Origin: Actinomycetota bacterium
GTDB taxonomy: Bacteria > Actinomycetota > Actinomycetes > S36-B12
Assembly: GCA_030645615.1 (NCBI GenBank)
Contig: JAUSNB010000039.1
Span: 1 to 64,000 of the forward strand
Length of the DNA stretch: 64,000 nt
Direction: 5' to 3'
The position numbers and the translations under genes were made by a program. Under the pieces are notes generated by a model. It did no database searches and was not told the origin of the DNA. It saw only the letters and a program-made list of their open reading frames with translations. The number at the start of each line of letters is the position of its first letter. Within the stretch, counting starts at the first letter, position 1. Below, piece after piece: positions 8,271-17,485 of the stretch.

Positions 8271-9889
8271 GTCGCTGCCCCGCGCTGGAGTTCCCACTCG
8301 GCCCGGAGGCCTGTATGCCGAACCTTCCCAGACGGCGTCGTTGGCAGGGTAGTCACGATGTTGATGTGCGACGGCGCCTTATAGTGGGACAGGTGTCTCG
8401 CACACCATGTGTGGATGTCCGACTCGGTTACATCATCATCGCTCGCGGCGAGCACGATCCAGGCAACTCCGACCTCGCCCATGCGGTCGTCTGGAACACC
8501 GATGACGGCTGCTTGGGTGATTCGCGGATGGGTGAGGAGAATCGATTCCACTTCAGGCGGGTACACGTTGTAGCCACCCGACACATACATGTCTTTCAAG
8601 CGACCCCGGCCGACCGAGACGTAGCCGTCGCTGTCGATGCTGCCTAGGTCCCCGTAGTGCAGCCAACCATCAGCGTCCACTGCAGACGTCGTTTCCGGCT
8701 GGGTGTAGCCGACGAGGTTGTGGAGGCCGGGCCGGAGCCCACGGCCGCAGATCTCCCCAACCTCGCCGACCTGGACCCAGTTAGCGCCGTCGACGCTACG
8801 GATTCGCATCTCCACGTGCGGCAACGGACGACCGACGGTTGACAGGCGCTTCAAGATCGGATCGGCCGGAACCGTCATACAGGCGGTTCCGCAGCCCTCT
8901 GTCTGGCCGAACATGTTGACCAGGGATGGGATGGGGACATCTTCGATGAGTGTCCGCAGCACTTCCGGAGCGGCGACTGAACCCGCGATTATGCCGCCCC
9001 GGAGGTGGTGGCTCCGGGAACCAAGGCCAGCGTCAAGCAGCATCTGATAGACGGTCGGCGAGCCGGCGAGATGGGTGATTGGGCCTTCTCCTGCACATTC
9101 AACTGCCCGAAGGACCTCGTCAACGTCGAAGCGCTCATGAAGCACTAGGCGAGACCCTGTCAACACTGTTGGTATCACTATCGCTGAGCATCCGAACATC
9201 GTGCTCAGGGGAAGTGACAGCAGCCACGATGCGGAACCGTCGAGCGACAGGCCGCCAGCGACTGCCGCATAGGTCGTCAGCAGGCCGCGCGAACTGAGTT
9301 TGACGCCCTTCGGCGTACCTGTCGTCCCCGATGTGTACATGATCTGACAGACATCGTCTGGATCGGTATGCGGTCGCCCCACTGCGTTCTCTCGAGGGCC
9401 ATCACCGAACCGGAAAGGCCACTCGTCCGTCCCAGCGGCGTCCAGCATGATGCGGCCTAGTGGGAGCACGCCCGGACCGACCAGTTCGCAGGCCTCATTG
9501 AGGATGGCTCTGACGTCAATCCGGCCAAGGAAGGTCGGCTCGCAAACAATTAGGCGGGCCGCAGAGTCTCTCAGTATGTGCGCGACTTCGGCCGCCTTGA
9601 ACTGCGGGTTAAGCGGAACGAGGACTCCGCCCGATTCGTACACTCCGAACTGCGCGATCAGCCATTCAACGCGATTACCTAGCCAAAGGGCGACGGAATC
9701 GCCCTTACGAATGCCCAGGTGAGTCAGGTAAGCAGCGAACGCACGAGCTTCAGCGATCAGCTGTCCATATGTGATCGACCGATGCGGGTCGACCGCGACG
9801 GTGCGGTGCGCGTACTCCGACGGCAAACCGTGCAATAGGTCCGCGAATGTGCCAAGGGTTGGACATTCACTGTCAAGTGTCAATGTCAT
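8267..9889 (-). CDS. AMP-forming acyl-CoA synthetase (ligase 1)
   Basis: 540 residues of the ANL superfamily. The phosphate-binding loop is IMYTSGTTGTPKGVKL; later core motifs include NMFGQTEG (A5) and YGDLGSIDSDGYVSVGRGRLKDMY (A7/A8 hinge), and the C-terminal catalytic lysine is in TTPSGKVRHTGL. It would activate a carboxylic acid as an acyl-AMP and then an acyl-CoA. Specificity is not readable. It overlaps the LivF-type ATPase gene by 17 nt, linking activation to import. Confidence 0.93.
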   Translation of the reverse strand: MTLTLDSECPTLGTFADLLHGLPSEYAHRTVAVDPHRSITYGQLIAEARAFAAYLTHLGIRKGDSVALWLGNRVEWLIAQFGVYESGGVLVPLNPQFKAAEVAHILRDSAARLIVCEPTFLGRIDVRAILNEACELVGPGVLPLGRIMLDAAGTDEWPFRFGDGPRENAVGRPHTDPDDVCQIMYTSGTTGTPKGVKLSSRGLLTTYAAVAGGLSLDGSASWLLSLPLSTMFGCSAIVIPTVLTGSRLVLHERFDVDEVLRAVECAGEGPITHLAGSPTVYQMLLDAGLGSRSHHLRGGIIAGSVAAPEVLRTLIEDVPIPSLVNMFGQTEGCGTACMTVPADPILKRLSTVGRPLPHVEMRIRSVDGANWVQVGEVGEICGRGLRPGLHNLVGYTQPETTSAVDADGWLHYGDLGSIDSDGYVSVGRGRLKDMYVSGGYNVYPPEVESILLTHPRITQAAVIGVPDDRMGEVGVAWIVLAASDDDVTESDIHTWCARHLSHYKAPSHINIVTTLPTTPSGKVRHTGLRAEWELQRGAAT

Positions 9890-10622
9890 CTCCCAGGTAG
9901 AGCCTCTGCATCAAAGCATCGTCAGCTTGTAGGTCGCTTGCGGCTCCCTCGAAACTGACTCGCCCGCCGGAAAGCACGTAGGCCCGGTCTGCCCAACCCA
10001 GGGCCTGGCTCGTGTTCTGCTCCGCAATCAAGATGGATATCCCGTGATCCGTGCGCAGGCGCTGCAGGGCAGCAGAGATGACGGCCAGTGCTTGTGGCGC
10101 GAGGCCCTGGGAAGGCTCGTCAACGAGAAGGAGTATCGGAGCGCTCATCAATGACCGGCCGATTACGAGCATCTTCTGTTCCCCACCGCTGAGTGTGCCT
10201 GATCGTTGCGAACGCCGCTCGTGCAAGCGCGGGAAGAGGTCAAACACCTCGAGTCGTCGATCTTCGACCGATGACTTGTCGGTCCCTCCCCTGGACGCGA
10301 TTGCACCGACGGTGAGGTTCTGATCGACTGTCAGATCCGCAAACGCGCTTCGTTCTTCGGGGACGAGTGAGAGGCCACGCCGTGCCCGCTGATGTGCCGG
10401 CAACGATGTGACGTCGGTGCCCGAGAAGTGGACAGTTCCCTCCTGCGCCTTCAACAGCCCTGCGATCGTTCTCATCAAGGTGGACTTGCCTGCGCCGTTG
10501 GGGCCGAGCAAACAGACGATCTCACCCCCAGAAACCGTGATCGATGCGCCGTGCAGCACAACCCCGCTCCCATAACCAGCCACAAGTCGACCGACCTCAA
10601 GCAACGGTGACGACATCGTCAT
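9873..10622 (-). CDS. livF: Branched-chain-type ABC transporter ATP-binding protein (LivF-like)
   Basis: 249 residues. Walker A is GPNGAGKST, the signature is LSGGEQKMLVIGRSLM and Walker B is ILLLVDEPSQGLAP; the ADRAYVLSGGRVSFEG segment and short C-terminus are LivF-like. It is one of two cytoplasmic ATPases energising the importer encoded by the next four genes. The start overlaps the LivG-type stop. MTMSS and MSS are both possible starts, two codons apart. The gene symbol denotes family; the transported compound is likely an organic acid, not an amino acid. Confidence 0.93.
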   Translation of the reverse strand: MTMSSPLLEVGRLVAGYGSGVVLHGASITVSGGEIVCLLGPNGAGKSTLMRTIAGLLKAQEGTVHFSGTDVTSLPAHQRARRGLSLVPEERSAFADLTVDQNLTVGAIASRGGTDKSSVEDRRLEVFDLFPRLHERRSQRSGTLSGGEQKMLVIGRSLMSAPILLLVDEPSQGLAPQALAVISAALQRLRTDHGISILIAEQNTSQALGWADRAYVLSGGRVSFEGAASDLQADDALMQRLYLGDDIDT

Positions 10623-11422
10623 GGTCTTGTGCCCAAGTAGGCGTTGATGACGCGACTATCCGCACGGACCTCACTCGGTGTTCCAACGGCGAGCAGGGTG
10701 CCGTTGAAGAGCACGGACACGCGGTCGCACAGGGACATTACGAAGTTCATGTTGTGCTCGACGACGAGAATCGAAATGCCACGGCGCTGCAGATCGCGGA
10801 CCAGGTCAGCGACGCGCTCCATCTCGTAGTGACTCAAGCCTGCGGCAGGTTCGTCCATGAGGACGAGGCGGGCGCGAGTCGCGAGCGCACGACTGATCTC
10901 CAACAGGCGCGCGTGACCGCTTGCGAGTGTCGCGGCCCGCTTCTCCGCCAGATGCTCGATACCGACAAAGGCGAGCACATCGTTCGCAAAGTCCGAAACA
11001 AGCCGCTCCTCTCGTCTAGTGGGAGGCAAGCGCACCATTCCTCGCACCAAGCCTACGGAACCGTGCATGTGTGCAGCCGCACGCACGTTGTCACGCACGG
11101 TGAGGTCGGCAAATGATCGTGGGATTTGGAACGTTCGAGCGATGCCCATCTCCGCTATCGTCTCGGGCGGCCGACCCGTTGATTTGGTGCCGAACAAATT
11201 TACCGAGCCTGATGTCGGCTGATCCTGGCCACAAATCAGATTGAAGAGCGTCGTCTTCCCCGATCCGTTAGGTCCGATGAGGCCGTGGATCTCACCGATC
11301 CCAACGGACATACTCACGTCACTTAGCGCCGTTACCGAGCCGAATCGCTTCGTGATAGAAACTACTTCGAGAGAGGCGCTGGCAGTCGCGTTCGCGCCAT
11401 CCGCGCCCGCGGTCTCCCTCAT
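10619..11422 (-). CDS. livG: Branched-chain-type ABC transporter ATP-binding protein (LivG-like)
   Basis: 267 residues from ATG 11422, picked because it overlaps the LivM stop by 4 nt; the frame runs upstream to 11500 without support. Walker A is GPNGSGKTTLF, the LivG-type insertion is seen in GIARTFQIPRSFADLTVRDNV, the signature region is LASGHARLLEISRALA and Walker B is ARLVLMDEPAAGLS. C-terminus carries a BCA_ABC_TP-like tail (VRADSRVINAYLG). It partners LivF in powering the permeases. Confidence 0.93.
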   Translation of the reverse strand: MRETAGADGANATASASLEVVSITKRFGSVTALSDVSMSVGIGEIHGLIGPNGSGKTTLFNLICGQDQPTSGSVNLFGTKSTGRPPETIAEMGIARTFQIPRSFADLTVRDNVRAAAHMHGSVGLVRGMVRLPPTRREERLVSDFANDVLAFVGIEHLAEKRAATLASGHARLLEISRALATRARLVLMDEPAAGLSHYEMERVADLVRDLQRRGISILVVEHNMNFVMSLCDRVSVLFNGTLLAVGTPSEVRADSRVINAYLGTRP

Positions 11423-12474
11423 GTCCCCTCCCGACGGAGCCTGCTTGCGAGGCCGCCCGATGCCCGGTCGAACATGCCCACGATCCCGCGAGGGGCCCAC
11501 AGCAGGACCACGAAGACGGCAACCGCATAGATCAAGCTCTCGTAGAGTCCGACGTTCAGGGTGTCGTCTGGAAGGCGGTTTACAATCACTGGGGGAAGCA
11601 GCGCGATCACGAATGCTCCGATTACCGCACCGGTAGTACTGCCTAGACCTCCGATTACGGCCATGCTGAGAATTTGAATCGACAGTGTCACGTCAAATGC
11701 TCCGGGCGATATGAATCCGTAGAACTGTGCGTAAAGGCTCCCCGCGAGGCTCGCAACGACGCTGCCGATGACGAAAGTGGCCACCTTGTAGTGGCGAGCG
11801 CGAATTCCTAGGCTTCGCGCAAGCACCTCATCTTCGCGGACGGCGACGGATGCGCGCCCCGGCCGCGAACGAAGCAACGCACTCATGAGAATGAACACGA
11901 GGAATCCGATGGCGACAATGAGGTAGTAGTGATCGCGAAGCGCGACAGCTCCCCCGGCGATGTACGGGCGCGGAATTGAGGAGATTCCGATGGACCCGTT
12001 CGTTATCGACGTCGCGTGGACCGCGAATGCGATCGCCGCCTGGTTGAGCGCCAGCGTCGCCATCGCGAGATAGAGCCCGCGCAGACGCGACGTAGGTATC
12101 GCGACAAGGCATGCGGACAAACCCGCCAGAGTCATCCCAAGTAGGCATGCGATCCAAGAAGGCACGTCGGTTCTGGTCGCTAGCAAACCGGTGGTGTACG
12201 CACCAACGCCGAAGAACGCAGCGATCGCGAGATTGATCTGACCCGCCGCCCCAAAGGTGACGTTGAAGCCCATCGTGGCAATCGCGAGAATTGCAGCCCC
12301 GCCTACGATTCTCAGTAGGTAGTCGTCGGCGACCACAGGCAGGCCCATCAAGCCAATGGCGACCAACGCGACCAACGCGACGGCCACTCCACGACCAACA
12401 TGTGAATCGTCGCCGATGGCGGTGAACGAGGGAGTCGAGGACTTCACATGCGGTATTGACTCTAGGAGGGTCAT
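11419..12474 (-). CDS. livM: Branched-chain-type ABC transporter permease (LivM-like)
   Basis: 351 residues, strongly hydrophobic with about nine predicted membrane helices. The LivM hallmarks are MGFNVTFGAAGQINLAIAAFFGVGAYT and the EAA-type cytoplasmic loop VAVREDEVLARSLGIRARHYKV. It forms half of the membrane channel with the LivH-like protein and contacts the ATPases through the EAA loop. Its ends overlap both neighbours by 4 nt. Confidence 0.93.
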   Translation of the reverse strand: MTLLESIPHVKSSTPSFTAIGDDSHVGRGVAVALVALVAIGLMGLPVVADDYLLRIVGGAAILAIATMGFNVTFGAAGQINLAIAAFFGVGAYTTGLLATRTDVPSWIACLLGMTLAGLSACLVAIPTSRLRGLYLAMATLALNQAAIAFAVHATSITNGSIGISSIPRPYIAGGAVALRDHYYLIVAIGFLVFILMSALLRSRPGRASVAVREDEVLARSLGIRARHYKVATFVIGSVVASLAGSLYAQFYGFISPGAFDVTLSIQILSMAVIGGLGSTTGAVIGAFVIALLPPVIVNRLPDDTLNVGLYESLIYAVAVFVVLLWAPRGIVGMFDRASGGLASRLRREGT

Positions 12475-13349
12475 GCCGCAGCTCCTTGTGATTCAACGCG
12501 GCCCATGAGGCCCTGCGGGCGCACGTATAGAAAGAGAAGCAGAATCGCGAGTACGACCGTCGTGCTGTATCCGTCGCCGAACCAGTAGTCCATCACCTTG
12601 TCGAGCACGCCCAGTGCGACTCCGGCCACCACCGGCCCGATCCAGCTGCCAAGGCCGCCGACGATCAGTGCGGTGAATCCCCAAAGCGCGAACTGGAACC
12701 CGGACGTGGGATCTGCGTTCGCAAGTGGTCCATAGAGGAATCCAGCAAGGCCGGCAAGAGCTCCGCTGACTAGGAAGGTCCCCAGCGTCAGCGTCTCGAC
12801 GTTGATTCCGACCAGCCGGGAAGTGTCCCTTTGTTCCGAGGTAGCACGGACAGCTAGGCCGACGCGCGATCGCTCGTAAAGCAGCCACACTACGAGTAGG
12901 ACGACGGCAACTCCGACTAGGACGACGAGAACCTGAGTACCGACAAAGGCCCCCAGGACTTGGATAGGGCGTGAGCCAAAGGGTGACGGAAACGAGCGCG
13001 GGTCAAGACCGAATAGAAACGCCACCGCGACCGCTACCACCATCCCCGCGGTGAGCGTCCCGATCACCATGTTGATCAGAGGTGCCCCGCGAGACCTGAG
13101 TGTCTTGATTACCACCAGGTACATCAATCCATCGATGACCGCAGTAACCACGACGATGACCGGCAGAGCCGCAAAGTACGGCAAGCCCTGCTGACCGACA
13201 AGGACCGCCCCAAGGACGGTACCGACCATGACAATCTCGCCTTGACCGAAGTTGACCACCTTGGAACTGGCGTAAGACGGAGCAAAGGACATGGCGACGA
13301 GCGCATAGACGAACCCGACGGTCAAGCCAGCGATAAGGATCTGAAGCAC
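12471..13349 (-). CDS. livH: Branched-chain-type ABC transporter permease (LivH-like)
   Basis: 292 residues with about eight membrane helices. LivH-type features are the start ILIAGLTVGFVYALVAM, the VNFGQGEIVMVGTVLGA block and the EAA-type loop VRATSEQRDTSRLVGINVETL. It is the second permease of the importer. The 51-bp gap to the binding-protein gene upstream is the largest interval in the operon's upper half, and might hold a stem to set differential expression; no clear hairpin was seen. Confidence 0.93.
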   Translation of the reverse strand: MLQILIAGLTVGFVYALVAMSFAPSYASSKVVNFGQGEIVMVGTVLGAVLVGQQGLPYFAALPVIVVVTAVIDGLMYLVVIKTLRSRGAPLINMVIGTLTAGMVVAVAVAFLFGLDPRSFPSPFGSRPIQVLGAFVGTQVLVVLVGVAVVLLVVWLLYERSRVGLAVRATSEQRDTSRLVGINVETLTLGTFLVSGALAGLAGFLYGPLANADPTSGFQFALWGFTALIVGGLGSWIGPVVAGVALGVLDKVMDYWFGDGYSTTVVLAILLLFLYVRPQGLMGRVESQGAAA

Positions 13350-13400
13350 CGCTACCTCCCGCTTAGTTGGAGTCGGTCCACGCGCTCGCCGCCATGCGCA

Positions 13401-14633
13401 TCAGTTGATGATCTGCCTCGCGCACGCCTCGTCGGTTATCTCCTTGACGAGAATGCCGTCTTTGCCTAGCCCGTCGTGGCTGGTCGCTGAGAATGACACT
13501 CCCGACCCTACTTTGCCCAGTGCACCGATGTGATTGGTCGTCGACTCAAGTGCCGATCGCACTGCCTCGCGATCGTGACCTGCGGCCTCGAACGCACTCA
13601 CGAGCAGCTTCATCGCGTCGTATGACGATGCGCCGAAGTAGTTGTCCAGCGGCTCGTTCAGGGTCTGCTGCCATTCTGCACTTGCTGCGGCGGCTTCAGG
13701 CTTGTCTGGATCCCACGTGTTCAGATGCCGAATCCCAACAGCGGCAGGCCCGGCGAGTTCGCAAATCGTGTTGCCATCAAGGGCAGGCAGGCCGAGGATC
13801 GGAATGTCGAGGCCGAGCGAGTCCATGCCCTTCGCAATCGTTGCGACATCTGGAATGATGCTCCAGGTGATCACGACATCTGCATCTGCTGCGGCGATCT
13901 TCTGCAACTGCGCGGTCAAGTCCGGGGTTCCGGACTCATACGTTTCGTCGGCGACGAGCTCCTTCCCGATGGACCCGAGATACTCCTGCAGCGCGGCCCG
14001 GCCTCCGGAGCCGTAACCGCTGGTGTCACTCAACAACGCGACCCGGTCGTTGGTCGCGAATGCGTAATCTGCGAGGAATTCTGCGTTGGTGTTGTCGCTC
14101 TGAGCGATTCTGAAGACCCATTTCCGTACGTTGCCTTGATCGTCAACGGTGATACCCGGATTTGCGGCCATGGCTGTCACGTAGAGCACCCCCGCTTCTT
14201 CGGCAAGCGGGCCTGCGGCGAGCGCGGGTCCGCTGTTCGCACTGCCAAGGATTGCATCGACTCCTTGAGAGATGAACTCCTGCGTGATCGCGACAGCCTT
14301 GTCTGCGTCACCGCCATCGTCGCGCGTGATCAATCTGATTTGCTGTCCGTTGATGCCCCCATTCGCGTTGACCGCATCAGCGATGAGCTGCGCCGCATTG
14401 AACTCAGCCTCGCCGTAAGCGGCAGAGGGACCTGTGGCCGCAGCCGCCACGCCGATGACGAACTCCCCATCGGACGCACCTGAGTCAGTTGGAGCAGGGG
14501 CGGCATCAGAGCTCTGAGCAGACCCAGCGCTACTGCTGTTATCGCTCGCTGTGGACCCGGACTGGCAGCCCGCGGCCACTAGTGTTACTACTGCGACGCC
14601 CGCCATTAGGCGCCATGTTCGAATTGCCATCAA
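13401..14633 (-). CDS. Substrate-binding lipoprotein of the branched-chain-type ABC importer
   Basis: 410 residues. The N-terminus is a lipoprotein signal: basic start, hydrophobic core MAGVAVVTLVAAG and Cys at about residue 23, followed by a Ser/Asp-rich linker. The mature part is the type I periplasmic-binding fold of amide/branched-chain binding proteins (EFVIGVAAAATGPSAAYG; QLIADAVNANGGINGQQIRL). It is anchored outside the membrane and delivers substrate to the permeases. The ATG overlaps or abuts the ligase stop at 14630; the first two Met codons are equally possible starts. Confidence 0.93.
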   Translation of the reverse strand: MMAIRTWRLMAGVAVVTLVAAGCQSGSTASDNSSSAGSAQSSDAAPAPTDSGASDGEFVIGVAAAATGPSAAYGEAEFNAAQLIADAVNANGGINGQQIRLITRDDGGDADKAVAITQEFISQGVDAILGSANSGPALAAGPLAEEAGVLYVTAMAANPGITVDDQGNVRKWVFRIAQSDNTNAEFLADYAFATNDRVALLSDTSGYGSGGRAALQEYLGSIGKELVADETYESGTPDLTAQLQKIAAADADVVITWSIIPDVATIAKGMDSLGLDIPILGLPALDGNTICELAGPAAVGIRHLNTWDPDKPEAAAASAEWQQTLNEPLDNYFGASSYDAMKLLVSAFEAAGHDREAVRSALESTTNHIGALGKVGSGVSFSATSHDGLGKDGILVKEITDEACARQIIN

Positions 14634-16171
14634 ACGCTCCTCACTTCCGAATCACAGCCAGTCGGTTGGCCGGCCGCCTCTTGCCTTAGTTGACGACGCA
14701 AGATCTTGCCCGCGGGGTTTCGGGGCAGCCCGGAGTCGTGTCGATGGATCTCCCTCGGGACCTTGTAGGTTGCGAGGAATTCTCGAGTGAAGTCGATCAA
14801 CTGCTGGTCGGTTACCGAGCTGTCCCTGAGCTGGACACAAGCAATGACGATCTGACCGACGCGAGGCTCGCTGCGGCCGACGATGGCAACGTCTTTAACC
14901 GCCGGGTGGCGGGCAAGAACGTCCTCTACCTCACGTGGATACACGTTGAACCCAGATGTGATCACGACGTCGTCGGAACGGTCAAGAACGAAAAGGCGAC
15001 CACGCTCGTCTAGGGTTCCCACGTCATTTGAGTAGAGCCAGCCATCCCGGATCGTCTCGGCGGTGAGGTCAGGTTCGCGCCAATACTCACGCATCATGGA
15101 TTCCGTCCGGATCACGATGCGCCCAGGCTCGCCAATCTCCGTAGGTCGGCCGTCGTCGCCAACTGTGCGGATGTCCACCTCCCAGGCGGGGAAACCTGCC
15201 GACTTGCGTATGGCGGGATCCGGGTCGAGATGGTCCTTCCGACCCAACACCGACAGCGCGCTCATGGTTTCCGACATCGAGTACGATTGCACGAAGATGG
15301 GCCCGAACTTTTCGAGCGCTGCATCAAGCACGGGCGCACTGATTGCGGACGCCGTATACAGGACGGTCCGCAAGAGTCCCGCCGCCGGTGATACGTCCAC
15401 GGTCACCAGGTCGCTCAGCATTGTCGGAACAAGGAGGGACGTGGTCGCTCCGTGGCGTGCCACGGAATCGACATAGGACTCGGCAGCAAAGCGGGGAAGA
15501 AGGACACATGTACAACCAGCCACAACATGAGTCCACAGAGCCCAACCGCCCGCCGTGACGAGAGGAGCGGCATTCAGAAGGATCTCATCGCTCGAGATTC
15601 CGCCCACAGCCGCGCGGTAGCTCGCAATCGAGGCAATGAAGTTTCGGTGCGTCAACGCTGCGGCTTTCGGCATGCCTGTGGATCCCGAACTGAAGTGGAG
15701 CCTCCAGAGAAGATCGTCTCCGGCCTGTGATTCGTCTTCGTGAACGAAACCAGCGGACGCGAGTGCGCGCTCGCGCTCTTCGCCCACGACAACCGCCCGA
15801 ACGGAGGGAAGCATGCCGACTTCCTGCGCAAGGTCTCGGTACCGCTCATCAATCAGCACGACCGTCGGTTCCGCGAACCGGAGCATGCGGAGCTTCTCGT
15901 GCACGGTGAACCGAGGATTCAAGGCAACCTCAGCGCAGCCGGCCTTGTAGATGCCGAACTCATCCTCGACGAACTCGATCCCGGGGTCGCGGATCAGGGC
16001 AACCCGATGTCCGGGGCCGACGCCGATCGAGTACAGCCATGCTGCGACCTTGCTTGAGCGGACCCCCAGTTCGGCAAATGAGATGGAGCTTCCCCCACAC
16101 ACAATCGCGGGCTTGTCTCCAAAGCGACGTGCGGTGCGATCAAGGATGGTGCCGATCGAAGGCCCTGTCAT
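14630..16171 (-). CDS. AMP-forming acyl-CoA synthetase (ligase 2)
   Basis: 513 residues from ATG 16171; upstream sequence in the same frame overlaps the MaoC gene and is not family-like. ANL-superfamily motifs: HFSSGSTGMPKAAALTHRN (phosphate loop), SYSMSETMSAL (A5), YSNDVGTLDERGRLFVLDRSDD (hinge) and the C-terminal lysine in RNPAGKILRRQL. It is a second, distinct acid-CoA ligase, suggesting that two different acids, or a starting acid and a later side-chain acid, are activated in the pathway. Confidence 0.92.
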   Translation of the reverse strand: MTGPSIGTILDRTARRFGDKPAIVCGGSSISFAELGVRSSKVAAWLYSIGVGPGHRVALIRDPGIEFVEDEFGIYKAGCAEVALNPRFTVHEKLRMLRFAEPTVVLIDERYRDLAQEVGMLPSVRAVVVGEERERALASAGFVHEDESQAGDDLLWRLHFSSGSTGMPKAAALTHRNFIASIASYRAAVGGISSDEILLNAAPLVTAGGWALWTHVVAGCTCVLLPRFAAESYVDSVARHGATTSLLVPTMLSDLVTVDVSPAAGLLRTVLYTASAISAPVLDAALEKFGPIFVQSYSMSETMSALSVLGRKDHLDPDPAIRKSAGFPAWEVDIRTVGDDGRPTEIGEPGRIVIRTESMMREYWREPDLTAETIRDGWLYSNDVGTLDERGRLFVLDRSDDVVITSGFNVYPREVEDVLARHPAVKDVAIVGRSEPRVGQIVIACVQLRDSSVTDQQLIDFTREFLATYKVPREIHRHDSGLPRNPAGKILRRQLRQEAAGQPTGCDSEVRSV

Positions 16172-16190
16172 CGCGCGCGCCCGGCCGAGC

Positions 16191-16664
16191 TCACGGCAAA
16201 GCCACCTGGCTTGATGCAGCTTCATCTGATGCGCGGTACAGCAAAGTTCGCGTATAGGTCGAGGCGGCACCGCCTCCGGTCTTGCGAACCAGATGATCCA
16301 TCGTCACCACGCCCGTCCCGGGCCTACTCGTGCTCCGCCTCAGCTCACGAATCGTGGTCTCGACCCAGATGGACTGCCCCACATGAACTGGCGCGTGGAA
16401 TCGTAGCTCGTCGAATGCGAGAGCTGCGATCACAGTCTCATACGTCATGTCCTCGGTCAGCCCGACGGAATAGGCGAGGAGGAGAGGCCCAGGCGTAAGG
16501 CAATCCTCGAAACCCTGCGCGCGCGCATGATCTCGGTCAGTAAACATGGGGCTCAGGAGGCCAGCCAGGTTGGCGAAAAGTACAACGTCTGTTTGCGTAA
16601 TCACGCGCGACCGTGACATGAATTCCTGACCGACGTGCAACTCGTCGAAGAACGGACCCCGCAT
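16191..16664 (-). CDS. MaoC-like hot-dog hydratase 1
   Basis: 157 residues with the MaoC-dehydratase fold: FDELHVGQEFMSRSRVITQTDVVLFANLAG, then the hydratase segment SPMFTDRDHARAQGFEDCLTPGPLLLAYSVGL, where the usual Asp-His dyad is partly preserved as DRDHA. Such proteins hydrate enoyl-CoA. It may form a heterodimer with the second MaoC gene two genes upstream, as seen in some actinobacterial sterol pathways; that pairing is inference. The gap to the citrate-synthase-like gene is only 2 nt. Confidence 0.88.
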   Translation of the reverse strand: MRGPFFDELHVGQEFMSRSRVITQTDVVLFANLAGLLSPMFTDRDHARAQGFEDCLTPGPLLLAYSVGLTEDMTYETVIAALAFDELRFHAPVHVGQSIWVETTIRELRRSTSRPGTGVVTMDHLVRKTGGGAASTYTRTLLYRASDEAASSQVALP

Positions 16665-16666
16665 AG

Positions 16667-17485
16667 TCAGGACTCACCGAGATGGCGCAGCGGTTCTCCG
16701 GTATATGAGGCCAGAGCATCCGGAATTGTCCGAAGTGGCACTCCCGCCTCGATCTCTTCGATCGAGTGGGCCATGATTCCCGGCATGTATGAAAGCAGGT
16801 TCACGGCAATCATCTGACGTGGGCTGAGTCCCATCTCCAGCATGATCGCCGACATCATCCCGTCAACATTGAGCGCTACCGTCTTACCGCTCTCTCGCTG
16901 GAACGCTTCGTGGATTGCCTTGACCATCCTCACGTTCGGACCTCCGAAACCTTCCCGCTCCGCGATCAAGAGAAGGGCTCTGGCCCGGGGGTCGGCCGTC
17001 TTGTACAGCGGGTGCCCCAACCCTGGGATTCGAGCGCCGCCCGCCCGCCTCTCGGAGACCGCCGCCGCAGCGGCGCTCTCAATATCCTGGGTGCTGTCCG
17101 ATACTGCGCTCGCTACGGCTGCGCGGATGAAGTTGGCGGAGTCCTCCGGAGACAAAGTGTTCGCACCTGCACTGAGGATTCCTGCCGCTGCGGCAGGTAC
17201 AACTTGCGGGTTTCCGGACGCGACATAGCGGGCCGCAGGCACCGTCGCCGATACGAACTGGTGGTCGAGCAGGGCATTGAGTAGCGCGTCGAACATCGTG
17301 GTTTCCGAATGATTCGGAATGCGACCCGTCAACGTCAAGAACACCCCTTGGGTGAACGTGAGGGACTCGATGACCTCGGCCAGCGGATACCCGCGAAGAA
17401 GCAGGTGTTCCGAAGTAGCGGCGCTGATTGACGTCGACCAGTAGTCGCGGGGGACAAAGGTTGGCGGTGATGCAGAAGCGTTCAT
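16667..17485 (-). CDS. Short citrate-synthase-family protein (citryl-CoA-lyase-like)
   Basis: 272 residues, well short of full-length citrate synthase (about 370-430) and close to the length of stand-alone citryl-CoA lyase domains. Family blocks seen are the catalytic-His region GARIPGLGHPLYKTADPRARAL and VALNVDGMMSAIMLEMG, and the C-terminal LSYMPGIMAHSIEE. It could cleave or condense a citryl-CoA-like C-C bond, a retro-Claisen step at the end of side-chain or ring degradation. It overlaps MaoC 2 by 4 nt. Confidence 0.85.
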   Translation of the reverse strand: MNASASPPTFVPRDYWSTSISAATSEHLLLRGYPLAEVIESLTFTQGVFLTLTGRIPNHSETTMFDALLNALLDHQFVSATVPAARYVASGNPQVVPAAAAGILSAGANTLSPEDSANFIRAAVASAVSDSTQDIESAAAAAVSERRAGGARIPGLGHPLYKTADPRARALLLIAEREGFGGPNVRMVKAIHEAFQRESGKTVALNVDGMMSAIMLEMGLSPRQMIAVNLLSYMPGIMAHSIEEIEAGVPLRTIPDALASYTGEPLRHLGES

